Shown here: positions 44,938 to 54,656 of the stretch, piece by piece
Position numbering within the stretch: position 1 is the first letter of the stretch
Layout: every line of letters starts with the position of its first letter
Assembly (NCBI GenBank): GCA_002359215.1
Contig: DEMN01000012.1
Coordinates: forward strand, 497,645-561,644
Length of the DNA: 64,000 nt
Direction of reading: 5' to 3'
Source: Flavobacteriales bacterium UBA2669
GTDB taxonomy: Bacteria; Bacteroidota; Bacteroidia; Flavobacteriales_E; Vicingaceae
The notes under the pieces: generated by a model
Told to the model about the DNA's origin: nothing
What the model saw: only the letters and a program-made list of their open reading frames with translations
Database searches by the model: none
Program-made: the position numbers and the translations under genes

Positions 44938-46653
44938 TTAGTTTACTGCTGCTTGGAATTCAGCATCATCTCTGTATTTTATAAACTCAGCATCATCTTT
45001 AGCTTTTGCTTTTAATGAAGCATCTTTAGCTGTTGCTGATTTAAGGTTGTTAACCATCATTCCTTTATCTCCAGATCTTGCTCCAGCAATAGCTTTTAAG
45101 TAGTATGCTAAGGCATCATCTTTATCGGCAGAGTTATCTATAGTTTGACCTATATTATTATCTCCATTAAGTAATTTAGCTAATGCAGCATTAAATGAAT
45201 TAATACCTGAATAGTTAGCTACTGCAGCAGCATAATCACCTTCTATAATGTTAATAATTCCTTTGTTTTCTGCAACTTCTTTACCTGCACCGCTAGCTTT
45301 TCCGTAGTATTCTTTCGCAGTAGCATTGTCTCCATTTAATCTTGCTATAACACCTAGGTTATTATTTACAACAGGAGTACTTTCAATTGCATTTGCTTTT
45401 TCAAATTCGGTTTTAGCATCAGCTAATTTGTTTTGAGAAACATATAAGTAACCTAAGTTGTTAGGACCTCTCCAGTCGTTAGGAAATTTACTTACAAAAC
45501 TTTTGTAAATAGATTCTTTTTTAGCCATATCTTCATAAAGAGTAGCAGCATATAACATTTGCTCAGCATCTAAAGAATCAATTCTAGTGTCAACTAAGGT
45601 TTTAATTTCATCATTAGTTAAATTATGATGTTTCATTACTAAATTGATTTGAGCTCTTCTTAAAACAGGAAGTACTTTTTTAGCAACTTCTTGGTAAGTA
45701 GCAGCTAAGTTTTTAATTTCTTCTTCTCTTTTAGTAACATCTGAATATTGCTCAAGAACTCTAATAATAAGTTCTTTGTCTTTAATGTCAGACTCTTGCA
45801 TTAATTTTTTGAAACCTTCCCAGTCTTCACCTTTACCTGTTTCTTTTGCAAATCCTTCAGGAATTTCAATTTTATGTTGTTTTAATAAAGCAATAATGCT
45901 TTTTGCAGCAGAAGCAGCTCTTTCATTTGCTAAGTTTTCGTTTTTGCTAATTTCACCCTCAGGAGAAGCATAAGCATCAACAACTAAGCTGTTGAATTCC
46001 ATTTTAACATCTTCTTTCCATCCTTTTAATTTAGACTTTAAGTCTTTGATGTCTTTATCATTCATTTCAGAACCTCTAACAACAGAGTTGTTTACTAAAT
46101 AGTGAATTTCAACATTATTGTTTTCTAAGTTGAATTTTTCAAATTTATCAGCACCAATAATTGCTTTATCAGCAGCCATAACTAACTTTGGAGTAATAAT
46201 AGTTCCATCAGCCGCTTTTCTTGGGTCTAAATCTTTGGTTTTTGTTTTATATTCACCGCTAGCTCTTAATTCTAAAGTAGCTTTTTGCATTCCATCTTTA
46301 TAAGGAATTTTAGCAGTATGAGAAAAACTTCCACCTTTTTCATAACTAATGGTTGTTCCTTCTGCTTCAGAATCTTCACCTTTTAATTTAAAAGCTTTAA
46401 ACTCTTCAGTTCCTCCATCATATACAATAACAGGAGTAATAGTAGCAGACACTTTTTTATGAAAATATTTTGTAGGGAAGCTTCCATTAACAGAGATTTG
46501 AATGCTATCTCCATGCATTTCCATAGGATTTGGAGTTACCTCGTAATTTACTTCACCCTGTCTTTTTACCATCTTTGCTAGTGGGTTACACGCAACAAAT
46601 ACTGTTGATGTAGCCACAAATAGAGAAAATAGTCTTAAATTGTTAGTTCTCAT
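44938..46653 (-). CDS. Lipoprotein with central OmpA-like segment and C-terminal TPRs
   Basis: The 571-residue protein has a lipoprotein signal (VFVACN, Cys22). A beta-rich N-terminal domain (about 35-200) is followed by a segment with OmpA-family features at about 210-365 (VVDAYASPEGE, then NLANERAASAAK, then RRAQINLV). C-terminal TPR-like repeats (about 375-550) follow, including WRGPNNLGYLYVSQNKL. The OmpA-type region is interrupted by an insertion of about 80 residues between its halves. It is probably an outer-membrane lipoprotein touching peptidoglycan. The family is common in Bacteroidota but its function is not known to me. Confidence 0.75.
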   Translation of the reverse strand: MRTNNLRLFSLFVATSTVFVACNPLAKMVKRQGEVNYEVTPNPMEMHGDSIQISVNGSFPTKYFHKKVSATITPVIVYDGGTEEFKAFKLKGEDSEAEGTTISYEKGGSFSHTAKIPYKDGMQKATLELRASGEYKTKTKDLDPRKAADGTIITPKLVMAADKAIIGADKFEKFNLENNNVEIHYLVNNSVVRGSEMNDKDIKDLKSKLKGWKEDVKMEFNSLVVDAYASPEGEISKNENLANERAASAAKSIIALLKQHKIEIPEGFAKETGKGEDWEGFKKLMQESDIKDKELIIRVLEQYSDVTKREEEIKNLAATYQEVAKKVLPVLRRAQINLVMKHHNLTNDEIKTLVDTRIDSLDAEQMLYAATLYEDMAKKESIYKSFVSKFPNDWRGPNNLGYLYVSQNKLADAKTEFEKANAIESTPVVNNNLGVIARLNGDNATAKEYYGKASGAGKEVAENKGIINIIEGDYAAAVANYSGINSFNAALAKLLNGDNNIGQTIDNSADKDDALAYYLKAIAGARSGDKGMMVNNLKSATAKDASLKAKAKDDAEFIKYRDDAEFQAAVN

Positions 46654-46754
46654 TTTTAATTATTTAAGTTTAATTAATTTAGTTTTCGTGATGCAATATT
46701 AACTAATGTTTTTCACAAAAAAAAAACTATTTCTTATAAATATTCTTAGTTAAC

Positions 46755-47258
46755 CTAATATTTAAAGACTTTTAAATCATCACTACATTCATTTTTTAGG
46801 TATTTAATGCTTTTATTTAGAATAGGATGTATAAAATCAGGTATGATTTCGGTTAGGGGATGTAATATGAAATTCCTTTCAGATATTCTTGGATGGGGTA
46901 TTTGTAGGTTTTCTGTTTGGATTATTTCAGAGTTAAAAAAAAGTAAATCGATATCTATAGTTCTTTCTCTCCATCGCTTCATTCTTTTGCGTCCTAGCTC
47001 CATTTCAATTGCCAAACACTTTTCTAATATAGTTTCAGGGGAAAGTTTTGTTTCCACAATAATCACTTGATTTAAGAAATCAGCTTGATTTTCTACTCCC
47101 CAAGCTTGGGTTTGATATATTGATGACTCTTTTATAATTGATCCAACTTCTTGAGTAATCATGTTTCTAGCGGATAAAAATGTTTTTTTTATATCTCCCT
47201 GATTACCACCAAGAGATAATATTAATTGATTAGAATTATTTTTTTTTCCACTCATCAT
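46755..47258 (-). CDS. folK: 2-amino-4-hydroxy-6-hydroxymethyldihydropteridine pyrophosphokinase
   Basis: Folate-pathway enzyme that pyrophosphorylates the pterin before condensation with pABA. The 167 residues include ILSLGGNQGDIKKTF, YQTQAWGVENQADFLNQV, LAIEMELGRKR, RWRERTIDIDLLFF and IPHPRISERNFILHPL, all canonical. Two ATG codons open the gene; the first is used. It is divergent from sppA, a neighbour pairing often seen in this phylum. Confidence 0.96.
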   Translation of the reverse strand: MMSGKKNNSNQLILSLGGNQGDIKKTFLSARNMITQEVGSIIKESSIYQTQAWGVENQADFLNQVIIVETKLSPETILEKCLAIEMELGRKRMKRWRERTIDIDLLFFNSEIIQTENLQIPHPRISERNFILHPLTEIIPDFIHPILNKSIKYLKNECSDDLKVFKY

Positions 47259-47390
47259 TTTTTCTTACCACTAGTGTATTTTATATCTTTTATTATTTAA
47301 AAGGAATATACATTTGTATTTAATGTTGACAAAGGTAATTAAATCAACATGAATTAATTTGTAACTTAAATCATTTAAAAAAATAAAACG

Positions 47391-49187
47391 ATGAAACAAT
47401 TTTTTAAAATTATGTTAGCTTCCATTGCAGCAATGATAGTAATGGGTGCTTTGTTTTTCTTTATTACATTTGGAATTATAGGAAGTTTGATTTCTTCATC
47501 CGAATCTGATAAAGAAGTAAAAATTAAAGATAACTCAGTAATGCACATTAAATTTTCTGAGCCTATTCCTGATAGAACTTCTGAAAATCCGTTTGAGAAT
47601 TTTGATTTTGGAAAAATGCAGCCTTCTAAACAATTAGGATTAGATAAAATTCTAAAAACTATTGAAAAAGCTAAAACTGATGATAGAATTAAGGGTGTTT
47701 ATTTAGATTTAAATGTGGTAAATGGAGGAATGGCTACTGTTGAGGAGATTAGAAATGCCTTGGAAGATTTTAAATCTACCGGAAAATGGATAGTAAGTTA
47801 TTCAGAAATTTATACTCAAAAAGGATATTACTTAGCATCAGTTGCAGATAAAATTTATTTGAATCCTGCAGGAATGATGGAACTAAGAGGTTTGTCTGCT
47901 GAATTAATGTTTTTTAAAAATGCCTTAGCTAAGCTAGATGTTGATATGCAAGTTATTCGTCATGGTAAATTTAAAAGTGCAGTTGAACCATTTATGTTAG
48001 AAAAAATGAGTGAATCTAACAGAAATCAAATGCAGTTAATTTTAAATACTACTTGGGGAAGTATGTTGGAAAAAATTGCTACATCAAGAAAAATAAGCAT
48101 TGAAAAAATTAATGAACTGGCTAATGGAATTAAAATACAGAAAGCTATAGATGCTAAAAATGAAGGTTTTGTTGACGAGATAATGTATAAAGATGAATTA
48201 CTTGATATGTTTAAAGAAAAATTAGAGGTAGCAAGTTATGAAGATCTTAATTTCATTGAACTTGGTAAATATTTATCAGCAAGTAAAGATCCATTAAAAG
48301 AATTAAAAGAAAAAACAACAGAACCTGCCTCTAATCAAATTGCTGTGGTTTATGCCAGTGGAGATATTGTTAGTGGTAAAGGAGAGAAAGATCAAATGGG
48401 GTCTGAAACAATTTCTAAAGCTATTAGAGAAGCTCGTTTAGACAGTAATGTTAAGGCAATTGTATTAAGAGTTAATTCTCCAGGAGGAAGTGCTATGGCT
48501 TCTGATGTTATGTGGAGAGAAGTAATTTTAGCTAAAAAAGTAAAACCTGTTGTAGTTTCTATGGGAAATGTGGCTGCATCTGGTGGATACTATATTTCTT
48601 GTGCAGCTGATAAAATTGTTGCTGATGAAAAAACAATTACTGGTTCAATAGGTGTTTTTGGTTTAATTCCTAATGCACAAGGATTTTTCAATAATAAATT
48701 GGGAATTACTTTCGATACGGTAAAAACTAACACTCATGCTGATATGTTAACTATTTTTAGACCATTAACTCAAGAGGAAAAAGATATTATACAAATTGGT
48801 GTAGAAAATATTTATGATGATTTTATTACTAAAGTAGCCGAAGGTAGAGGAATGACTAAAGAGCAAGTGGATTCTATTGGCCAGGGTAGAGTTTGGACAG
48901 GTATTGATGCTAAAAAGATTGGATTAGTAGATGAAATAGGAGGTATAAAAAAAGCAATTGAAATAGCTCAGGGTTTAGCAGAAATGGAAGATTTTACCTT
49001 AACAGCATATCCAAAGGCTGAGAAAAATCCGTTTAATGATTTATTAATTACGTTGTCGGGAGATATGGAAGCTTATTTTATGAAAAAACAAATGGGTGAG
49101 GGGTATAAATATTACCGAGCTGTTGAAAGACTATCTACTCAGCAAGGAATTTTAACGAGAATGCCTTATGAAATAGAAATTCATTAA
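47391..49187 (+). CDS. sppA: Signal peptide peptidase SppA, 67K type
   Basis: Membrane serine protease of 598 residues that degrades cleaved signal peptides. An N-terminal anchor helix (about 8-32) precedes two tandem ClpP-like halves. The catalytic Lys lies in VIRHGKFKSAVEPF in the first half. The catalytic Ser lies in GNVAASGGYYISCAADKIVAD in the second half, followed by TITGSIGVFG. Both are intact and at the expected places for the long form. A terminator follows. Confidence 0.95.
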   Translation: MKQFFKIMLASIAAMIVMGALFFFITFGIIGSLISSSESDKEVKIKDNSVMHIKFSEPIPDRTSENPFENFDFGKMQPSKQLGLDKILKTIEKAKTDDRIKGVYLDLNVVNGGMATVEEIRNALEDFKSTGKWIVSYSEIYTQKGYYLASVADKIYLNPAGMMELRGLSAELMFFKNALAKLDVDMQVIRHGKFKSAVEPFMLEKMSESNRNQMQLILNTTWGSMLEKIATSRKISIEKINELANGIKIQKAIDAKNEGFVDEIMYKDELLDMFKEKLEVASYEDLNFIELGKYLSASKDPLKELKEKTTEPASNQIAVVYASGDIVSGKGEKDQMGSETISKAIREARLDSNVKAIVLRVNSPGGSAMASDVMWREVILAKKVKPVVVSMGNVAASGGYYISCAADKIVADEKTITGSIGVFGLIPNAQGFFNNKLGITFDTVKTNTHADMLTIFRPLTQEEKDIIQIGVENIYDDFITKVAEGRGMTKEQVDSIGQGRVWTGIDAKKIGLVDEIGGIKKAIEIAQGLAEMEDFTLTAYPKAEKNPFNDLLITLSGDMEAYFMKKQMGEGYKYYRAVERLSTQQGILTRMPYEIEIH

Positions 49188-49213
49188 GTAAATATTTATT
49201 TGTTATTAATAAG

Positions 49214-49245
49214 ATAGCCATTGAATTTCAGTGGCTATTTTTTAT
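49214..49245 (+). terminator. Rho-independent terminator of sppA
   Basis: Arms ATAGCCATTG (49214-49223) and CAGTGGCTAT (49229-49238) pair with one wobble around a 5-base loop, followed by T-rich sequence. It lies 26 bases past the sppA stop. Its 3' T-run overlaps the stop of the convergent gene. Confidence 0.8.
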
Positions 49246-51221
49246 TTACACAACTCAAAATACTGCTGAGCTCTTTCTAAATTACCTGAATTTACTAATA
49301 GAGAATGAATGTGAGCACAAAGCTGTTTGTCAGAAGGATCTATTTGAAAAGCTTTTTCAAAATAATAAATGGTAAATTGACTTCCATTAGGTATAAGTGA
49401 GTATAAGTTAGCTAAACTGATAAAATAGACTTTAGATTCAGGAATTTTTTCTTTTAACTTTTCCAACAATTGTATGGCATATCCTGCTTTATTGGCGTCT
49501 CTAGCAATGTTCATCAATTTTTCGTAGGTTGCTAAGTTTTCAGGAGTTAGTTCTATTACTTTAGCGTAATGTCTTAAAGCTAAATCGTCCTTACCGAGTT
49601 TATTATAAGAAAATGCTAAATTAGTATGTGCTTCTACATAGCTAGAGTCCATTGTTACGGCTTTAGAACAATAATAAATAGCTTTCTCATAGTCTTGTAA
49701 AAAATTCACATAAACAGAGCCCAAATTGTTAATAGAAGTTAGGTAAGTGGAATCAATTCTTAAAGCTTCATTATAGTGATGAATGATTTTTTTAATATCG
49801 GTTGGTATCTGGGGATTATTTGGGTTTTTTCTGAGTTCATTAGCAACTTTAGGGTATAAGGTATTAGCAATTAAAGCATGTGCTTTTGCAGATTCTGTTA
49901 AGTGTTCAATATCATTTTCATAAAGTGTTAGCTTATCATGCCAATCTGGATTTCTGGAAATTGTCCTAGCAGAATAAGCTATGGAAATAACGCTAAAAAC
50001 AAGTAAAAAAGTAGCAGGTAGTTTCACTCCGACCGTTTCGGAATTAATATCAATTTTAAATATTTTGAGTAATAAAAAACCAACGACTATACAAAAACCT
50101 ATAGAAAAAATATAAGTAAACCTGTCTGCCACTATTCCTACAATAGGAAAAAACAAATTAATTACTCCTAGCATTACTCCAAACCAAATGACTATACCTA
50201 AACCGATTACTTTTCTTCTTAAAAACTGAATAAACCCATAAATACCCAAAGGAATAAAAAAGATAATGGCTGCCCAAACTTGCCAATTGGATAAAGTTGC
50301 CATTGGTATTTGATTGTATCCATAATAAAAAGAAAGGTTGACAGGAAAAATTAACATTTCTAAATAAAACCAAGCGGAATAAAGTGCTACTGATATTCTG
50401 TCAAAAAAATCACCTTGATAAACTAATGGGTTTTCAAAAAACAATAATTTACGATTAGCTTCACCGCTTAATAAGCCTTCTTTGATAGAAATAAAAATTG
50501 CTATAGCAAAACATAATGAAAGTAATATGACACCACTTTTCTTTAAGTCAGCTTTTATAAAATAAAGTACAATAGGTAATAAACCTAAAATTGCCATAGC
50601 ATTTCTTTTTGATAAAAATGCAAAAATAGTAGCTAATACAGCAAACAGTATGTATTTTAATTGGTTAGTGTTAAAGTATTTTATAAAATAACTTAAGGAT
50701 AAGATTATACCTATAAGCATGAATAGTTCGTCTCTGCTTTTAATATTAGCTACAGGTTCTGTATGTAGTGGATGAATTAAAAATAAAATAGATACTAAAA
50801 GAGGGAGCAAGACATTGTATTCTTTTAAAATGTTTTGGAGTAACGAAAAAAGTAATATACAAGTAAGTATGTATAGTAATAGATTAATAAAATGACTAAT
50901 GTTCGCTTGAGTTAATAAGTCATTTTTTTCTTTTTCTTGTTTAGTTTGGCTAGCAGGTAATTTTCCAAAAAGTTGTTTTTCTATAGCAAAAGAAGAAGTT
51001 ACCATTGGTCTATATTCGTATTCTTGTTTTCCTGATGCATACCTTGATTTAAAAATTTGAGGGATAGCTTTCACACCGTGAGACACTAATATGTTATCTG
51101 CTACCATATCATCATCTAATGCATATTCATTGTTAAGACTGTTTCCATAAAGAATAAAAGCTAAAACAGTAAATAAGATATAAACCTTTCGGTTAGTAAT
51201 TATGGATAAATTTAGTTTCAT
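49242..51221 (-). CDS. GT-C-type membrane glycosyltransferase with C-terminal TPRs (TMTC-like)
   Basis: The 659-residue protein has about eleven transmembrane helices (residues 10-425). An acidic motif (YALDDDMVAD) sits in the first periplasmic loop, as in PMT/TMTC-like GT-C enzymes that use polyprenyl-phosphate sugars. TPR units at about 440-650 follow (YTLI-type NNLGSVYVNFLQDYEKAIYY). The order resembles eukaryotic TMTC O-mannosyltransferases and bacterial relatives. It is the last gene of the operon that starts at 57281, 27 bases after the SGNH gene. Transfer to a protein or a glycan is plausible; the substrate is unknown. Confidence 0.75.
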   Translation of the reverse strand: MKLNLSIITNRKVYILFTVLAFILYGNSLNNEYALDDDMVADNILVSHGVKAIPQIFKSRYASGKQEYEYRPMVTSSFAIEKQLFGKLPASQTKQEKEKNDLLTQANISHFINLLLYILTCILLFSLLQNILKEYNVLLPLLVSILFLIHPLHTEPVANIKSRDELFMLIGIILSLSYFIKYFNTNQLKYILFAVLATIFAFLSKRNAMAILGLLPIVLYFIKADLKKSGVILLSLCFAIAIFISIKEGLLSGEANRKLLFFENPLVYQGDFFDRISVALYSAWFYLEMLIFPVNLSFYYGYNQIPMATLSNWQVWAAIIFFIPLGIYGFIQFLRRKVIGLGIVIWFGVMLGVINLFFPIVGIVADRFTYIFSIGFCIVVGFLLLKIFKIDINSETVGVKLPATFLLVFSVISIAYSARTISRNPDWHDKLTLYENDIEHLTESAKAHALIANTLYPKVANELRKNPNNPQIPTDIKKIIHHYNEALRIDSTYLTSINNLGSVYVNFLQDYEKAIYYCSKAVTMDSSYVEAHTNLAFSYNKLGKDDLALRHYAKVIELTPENLATYEKLMNIARDANKAGYAIQLLEKLKEKIPESKVYFISLANLYSLIPNGSQFTIYYFEKAFQIDPSDKQLCAHIHSLLVNSGNLERAQQYFELCK

Positions 51222-51248
51222 TATAGGTTAAAAGTAAAAGTAAAATTT

Positions 51249-52187
51249 TTATTTTTCACTAAATTCATTAATGATTTTGTTTTTCAATGCTGCTGTAAAA
51301 GCATGCTTTCCATATTCATTCATATGATGAGAATCAAAAAAATAATCATGCTTAACTAGATATTGTTTTTCAAAATCCCAAATAGGAATATTGTATTCTA
51401 ATAAGATTTTATCTTGAGGTGGATTGTTGAGCATTTCTTCTCCACAAAAAAGGTTAAGCGTATTTAAATAATAATCAGTAACAGGATATTTGATACCTAT
51501 AACTTTTATTTGATGAGATTGACATAGTTCAATGGTCTTTTTAAAATAGATTAAAGCGTCTTCATAATATAGGTTTTCAGGATTGTTAGATAGCAACTTG
51601 TGTTTAATAAATAATTCTGTATTAACTAGCTTTTGTATTTCAGAAAAATTAGAGAATTTTTGTAGTCCTCTTTTTGTTTTAACTTTATTATTTTTTTTAA
51701 TAACACTTTTTATTTCTATATAAGGGAATAATTGATATGCGACTGATTTTAGGTACCTTTCATTATTAATAACCTCCTCTTCTAATAATTCAGAATAGTT
51801 AACATAATTATTGTAAAAAAATTGATTTTCTGCATACCTAAAGTAATTAGCGGAAAACCTAGAAATATCCGCTTGTAAGAACACGTACTCAGGTTTTAGC
51901 TGGAGTTCTTCTAAAACATATTTTAACCTATAATAAGTTAAGATAGGCCCCTCTCCAAAAAAGCTAAGTTTAAAAGAATTAGTAATTTCATTTTCATTAA
52001 TAGACCTAGTTGGGTGAGAATCTCCTGTGAATAAGAATTTTGGTGCTTCTTTTAGATTTTCAAAATTTTTTTGGTTTTCAACTAAAGAACTTGTTTTCGT
52101 AGTGATTGTGAAAAACATCATTATCATTGCAGCATGGAGAAGCAAAAATGTGATTAAAAAAAGTATTATTTTTCGTCTATAAGTCAT
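51249..52187 (-). CDS. SGNH-like O-acyltransferase partner protein
   Basis: The 312-residue protein has an N-terminal signal anchor (about 7-28) and a periplasmic domain. FTGDSHPTRSIN near residue 52 resembles the block I GDS motif, and DSHHMNEYGKHA near residue 288 supplies the Asp-x-x-His block V, as in SGNH/DltD/AlgX-type partners. Its start codon overlaps the stop of the MBOAT gene (TAATG), the standard pairing of polysaccharide O-acetylation systems. It is inferred to receive the acyl group from the MBOAT protein and transfer it to an extracytoplasmic substrate. Confidence 0.75.
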   Translation of the reverse strand: MTYRRKIILFLITFLLLHAAMIMMFFTITTKTSSLVENQKNFENLKEAPKFLFTGDSHPTRSINENEITNSFKLSFFGEGPILTYYRLKYVLEELQLKPEYVFLQADISRFSANYFRYAENQFFYNNYVNYSELLEEEVINNERYLKSVAYQLFPYIEIKSVIKKNNKVKTKRGLQKFSNFSEIQKLVNTELFIKHKLLSNNPENLYYEDALIYFKKTIELCQSHQIKVIGIKYPVTDYYLNTLNLFCGEEMLNNPPQDKILLEYNIPIWDFEKQYLVKHDYFFDSHHMNEYGKHAFTAALKNKIINEFSEK

Positions 52188-53620
52188 TAAAATCTAAAAT
52201 AATAAAAACTAGCACTTTCATTAATTGAAAACACTAAAATAGTAACTATCATTAGTACATAAAAAAGAATTCTAATATAATTGTTTTTTATACTTGAGAA
52301 TGGATGAAACTTCCCATCTTTTGAAAAGTAATTAATAGATTCGGTTACTAAAATTGTTACTCCAACAATCGCTATTAATTCAAAGCTAGGATTAAAATCT
52401 CCATAAAAGGTGGTTACTTTTTTAATAATAGTCAATGATTCATTAAAGTCTGAAGCTCTAAAGAAAATTCCTAATGTAAGAAATGATGTTACCGTAGTAA
52501 GTTTAAAAATGAATCTTGGAATAATTTTGTTTTTAGTAAAATTAATTCTCTTAAAAAATTTTAACCGTATATTTTTGGTGGCATAATCAATAATCATATA
52601 TACACCCGCTAATAAACCAAAAAAGAAAAAATTATATGATGCTCCATGCCATAAACCAATAATAATAAAAACAAACAGTACATTAAAAAGTGTTCTCAAA
52701 GTATTATTTCTTACAACACCACCCATTGGATTAAATATATATAACTTTATCCACCTTGATAAGGTTGCATGCCACCTTGTCCATATTTCTCTTACATTTA
52801 TTGATGAAAATGGTTTAAAGAAGTTTTGACTTAATTCAATTCCAAAATATCTTGCAGAACCCATTGCAATGTCGCAATAAGCAGAAAAATCATTATATAA
52901 AAAGTATATAAAAGCTAAAAGAGCTAAATATATTTCGAATCCGCCTGTTGTAGGAGAGTCGATTTTATTAAATACATTATTTACAAAAATCACTAGATTA
53001 TCTGCAATAACTATCTTTTTAAAAAAACCTAACAGAATTAGTTTACTTCCCTCAGAAAAATTAGCCCACCTTAACGTTACTTTATTTTTTAATTGAGGAA
53101 TTAAAAAACCGGGAGATTCTATTGGTCCTGCAACTAATTGAGGGAAAAATGAAATATAAAGAGCAAAGTATCCTAAATGAGTTTCTCTCTTTATTCTTTT
53201 GTTATATACATCAACAATATAGCTAATGCCTTGAAAAGTATAAAAGGAAATACCAATTGGTAATATTATGTATCCGAAAGACCAACTAAATTTAGGATTA
53301 CTGTTTGTAAATAAACCCAATAGATCATTTATAACTTGATAAAACCATTCAAAATATTTAAAAAATAATAGATGAGAAAGTACTAAGATTACTCCTAAAG
53401 TAAGAATGGTTTTGGATTTTTTGTTATAAAGTATGTATCCAGCAAAATAGGCTATTAATGTTATACTAAACATTAATAGTAAAAATGTGGGTTCATAAAA
53501 ACCATAAAAAAAGTAACTTGCTAATAATAATAAAGGCCACCTATATTTATGATTGATTAAATAATATACACCTACAACTAAAGGCAAAAATAATATGTAC
53601 CAAATGGTATTAAATCCCAT
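52187..53620 (-). CDS. MBOAT family O-acyltransferase (AlgI-like)
   Basis: Polytopic inner-membrane protein of 477 residues. Hallmarks of the AlgI/PatA subgroup are FFPQLVAGPIESP, YNDFSAYCDIAMGSARYFGI, NFFKPFSSINVREIWTRWH, TLSRWIKLYIFNPMGG and the catalytic-His region IIGLWHGASYNFFFFGLLAG. It moves an acyl group, usually acetyl, across the membrane for glycan O-acylation. It ends 1 base into the SGNH gene and follows a sulfotransferase gene with a 1-base gap. Confidence 0.94.
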   Translation of the reverse strand: MGFNTIWYILFLPLVVGVYYLINHKYRWPLLLLASYFFYGFYEPTFLLLMFSITLIAYFAGYILYNKKSKTILTLGVILVLSHLLFFKYFEWFYQVINDLLGLFTNSNPKFSWSFGYIILPIGISFYTFQGISYIVDVYNKRIKRETHLGYFALYISFFPQLVAGPIESPGFLIPQLKNKVTLRWANFSEGSKLILLGFFKKIVIADNLVIFVNNVFNKIDSPTTGGFEIYLALLAFIYFLYNDFSAYCDIAMGSARYFGIELSQNFFKPFSSINVREIWTRWHATLSRWIKLYIFNPMGGVVRNNTLRTLFNVLFVFIIIGLWHGASYNFFFFGLLAGVYMIIDYATKNIRLKFFKRINFTKNKIIPRFIFKLTTVTSFLTLGIFFRASDFNESLTIIKKVTTFYGDFNPSFELIAIVGVTILVTESINYFSKDGKFHPFSSIKNNYIRILFYVLMIVTILVFSINESASFYYFRF

Positions 53621-53621
53621 A

Positions 53622-54656
53622 TTAGCTTTTAAAAATAATTTTTTTCAATTTGTAAGGAATGGAGTAATAAGGAAAATAATACAGTATGACAGAAAGCTTA
53701 AATAAAGGGTAAATAGTTATAATTCGAAAATAAGCCCAAATTTTTTCTAATAGATTAGCTTTTGAAAAACTCAAATAATTAAACTCTTTCGCAGTTTTAG
53801 AACAAATGGTTTCTATTAGGATTAAATCTTGATTAGAAAATTTATCTTTCCAATAATTAATTCTTTCATTGTTCAAAGGCATTTTTAGACGGTTATGCAT
53901 TTCAATTATTTTGTCTTTTGCTGCTTTGGATAAGTCTGCTTTCTCAAATTTCTCCATAACTGAGTTCTCATGAGTATGCAGCATTTTCTCGTTAAAACTA
54001 ATAGTTAAAAAGTCTGTAATTTTATTCAATGTTTCTTTTGGTTGCTTAACGATAGCTTCATATTTAATTCGTATAAACTTTTCAGGAAATTTTTGTTCGT
54101 ACTTTAATATTGAAGTATAATATAAACTCCAAGAGGCAGCATATGAAACCATTAGCTTACTTATAGTACCTTCAGTATGTTTTTTTCGAGAAACTATGTT
54201 GTCTCTAAAATCACGTGTTAATATTATAAATTTCGCATCTGGAAAAAGAGCAATTAAATCTTTAATATAAAGGCTGTAAACGGGATTTTTGTCAACAAAT
54301 ACTTTTATTTGATTTTGATCTTTTGCAGGATTGTTATGGAGATAAACTTCCTTACAAAGCTCTTGGTAATTGATTTGTTTTTCATTTATGTTATATTTTT
54401 CCAAAAAGCTTAAATCTGGTTTCCAAATACTTTGTGTGTGGTTATGATTTAATGTAAATAGCGTTTTAAATTCAGCAATTAAGTTGCTGCCAGAAAGGGT
54501 TGAAAGTTTTTTCCCAAATAATATAAAATTATTTTCGGGAGCGGCCGAGATGCATGGATTTCCATTTAACATATCAGTAAGTAACGTTGTTCCCGACCTC
54601 CCAATCCCAACAATAAAACAGGGAGTAATATCTAAATTATTTTTTTGAGTTCCCAT
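53622..54656 (-). CDS. Sulfotransferase family protein (first)
   Basis: Cytosolic 344-residue enzyme of the PAPS-dependent family. The 5'-phosphosulfate loop is FIVGIGRSGTTLLTDMLNG, and the 3'-phosphate region is KFIILTRDFRDNIVSRKKH, then RIKYEAIVKQPKETL. The C-terminal 40 residues are hydrophobic and basic and may bind the membrane. It overlaps the second sulfotransferase gene by 20 bases. The acceptor is probably a lipid-linked glycan or lipid, judged from its neighbours. Confidence 0.88.
   Translation of the reverse strand: MGTQKNNLDITPCFIVGIGRSGTTLLTDMLNGNPCISAAPENNFILFGKKLSTLSGSNLIAEFKTLFTLNHNHTQSIWKPDLSFLEKYNINEKQINYQELCKEVYLHNNPAKDQNQIKVFVDKNPVYSLYIKDLIALFPDAKFIILTRDFRDNIVSRKKHTEGTISKLMVSYAASWSLYYTSILKYEQKFPEKFIRIKYEAIVKQPKETLNKITDFLTISFNEKMLHTHENSVMEKFEKADLSKAAKDKIIEMHNRLKMPLNNERINYWKDKFSNQDLILIETICSKTAKEFNYLSFSKANLLEKIWAYFRIITIYPLFKLSVILYYFPYYSIPYKLKKIIFKS

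Noticed and set aside
49214..49245. Terminator for the 49242-51221 gene on the minus strand.
   Set aside because: On that strand the stem is followed by a T-poor sequence, so it serves mainly sppA.
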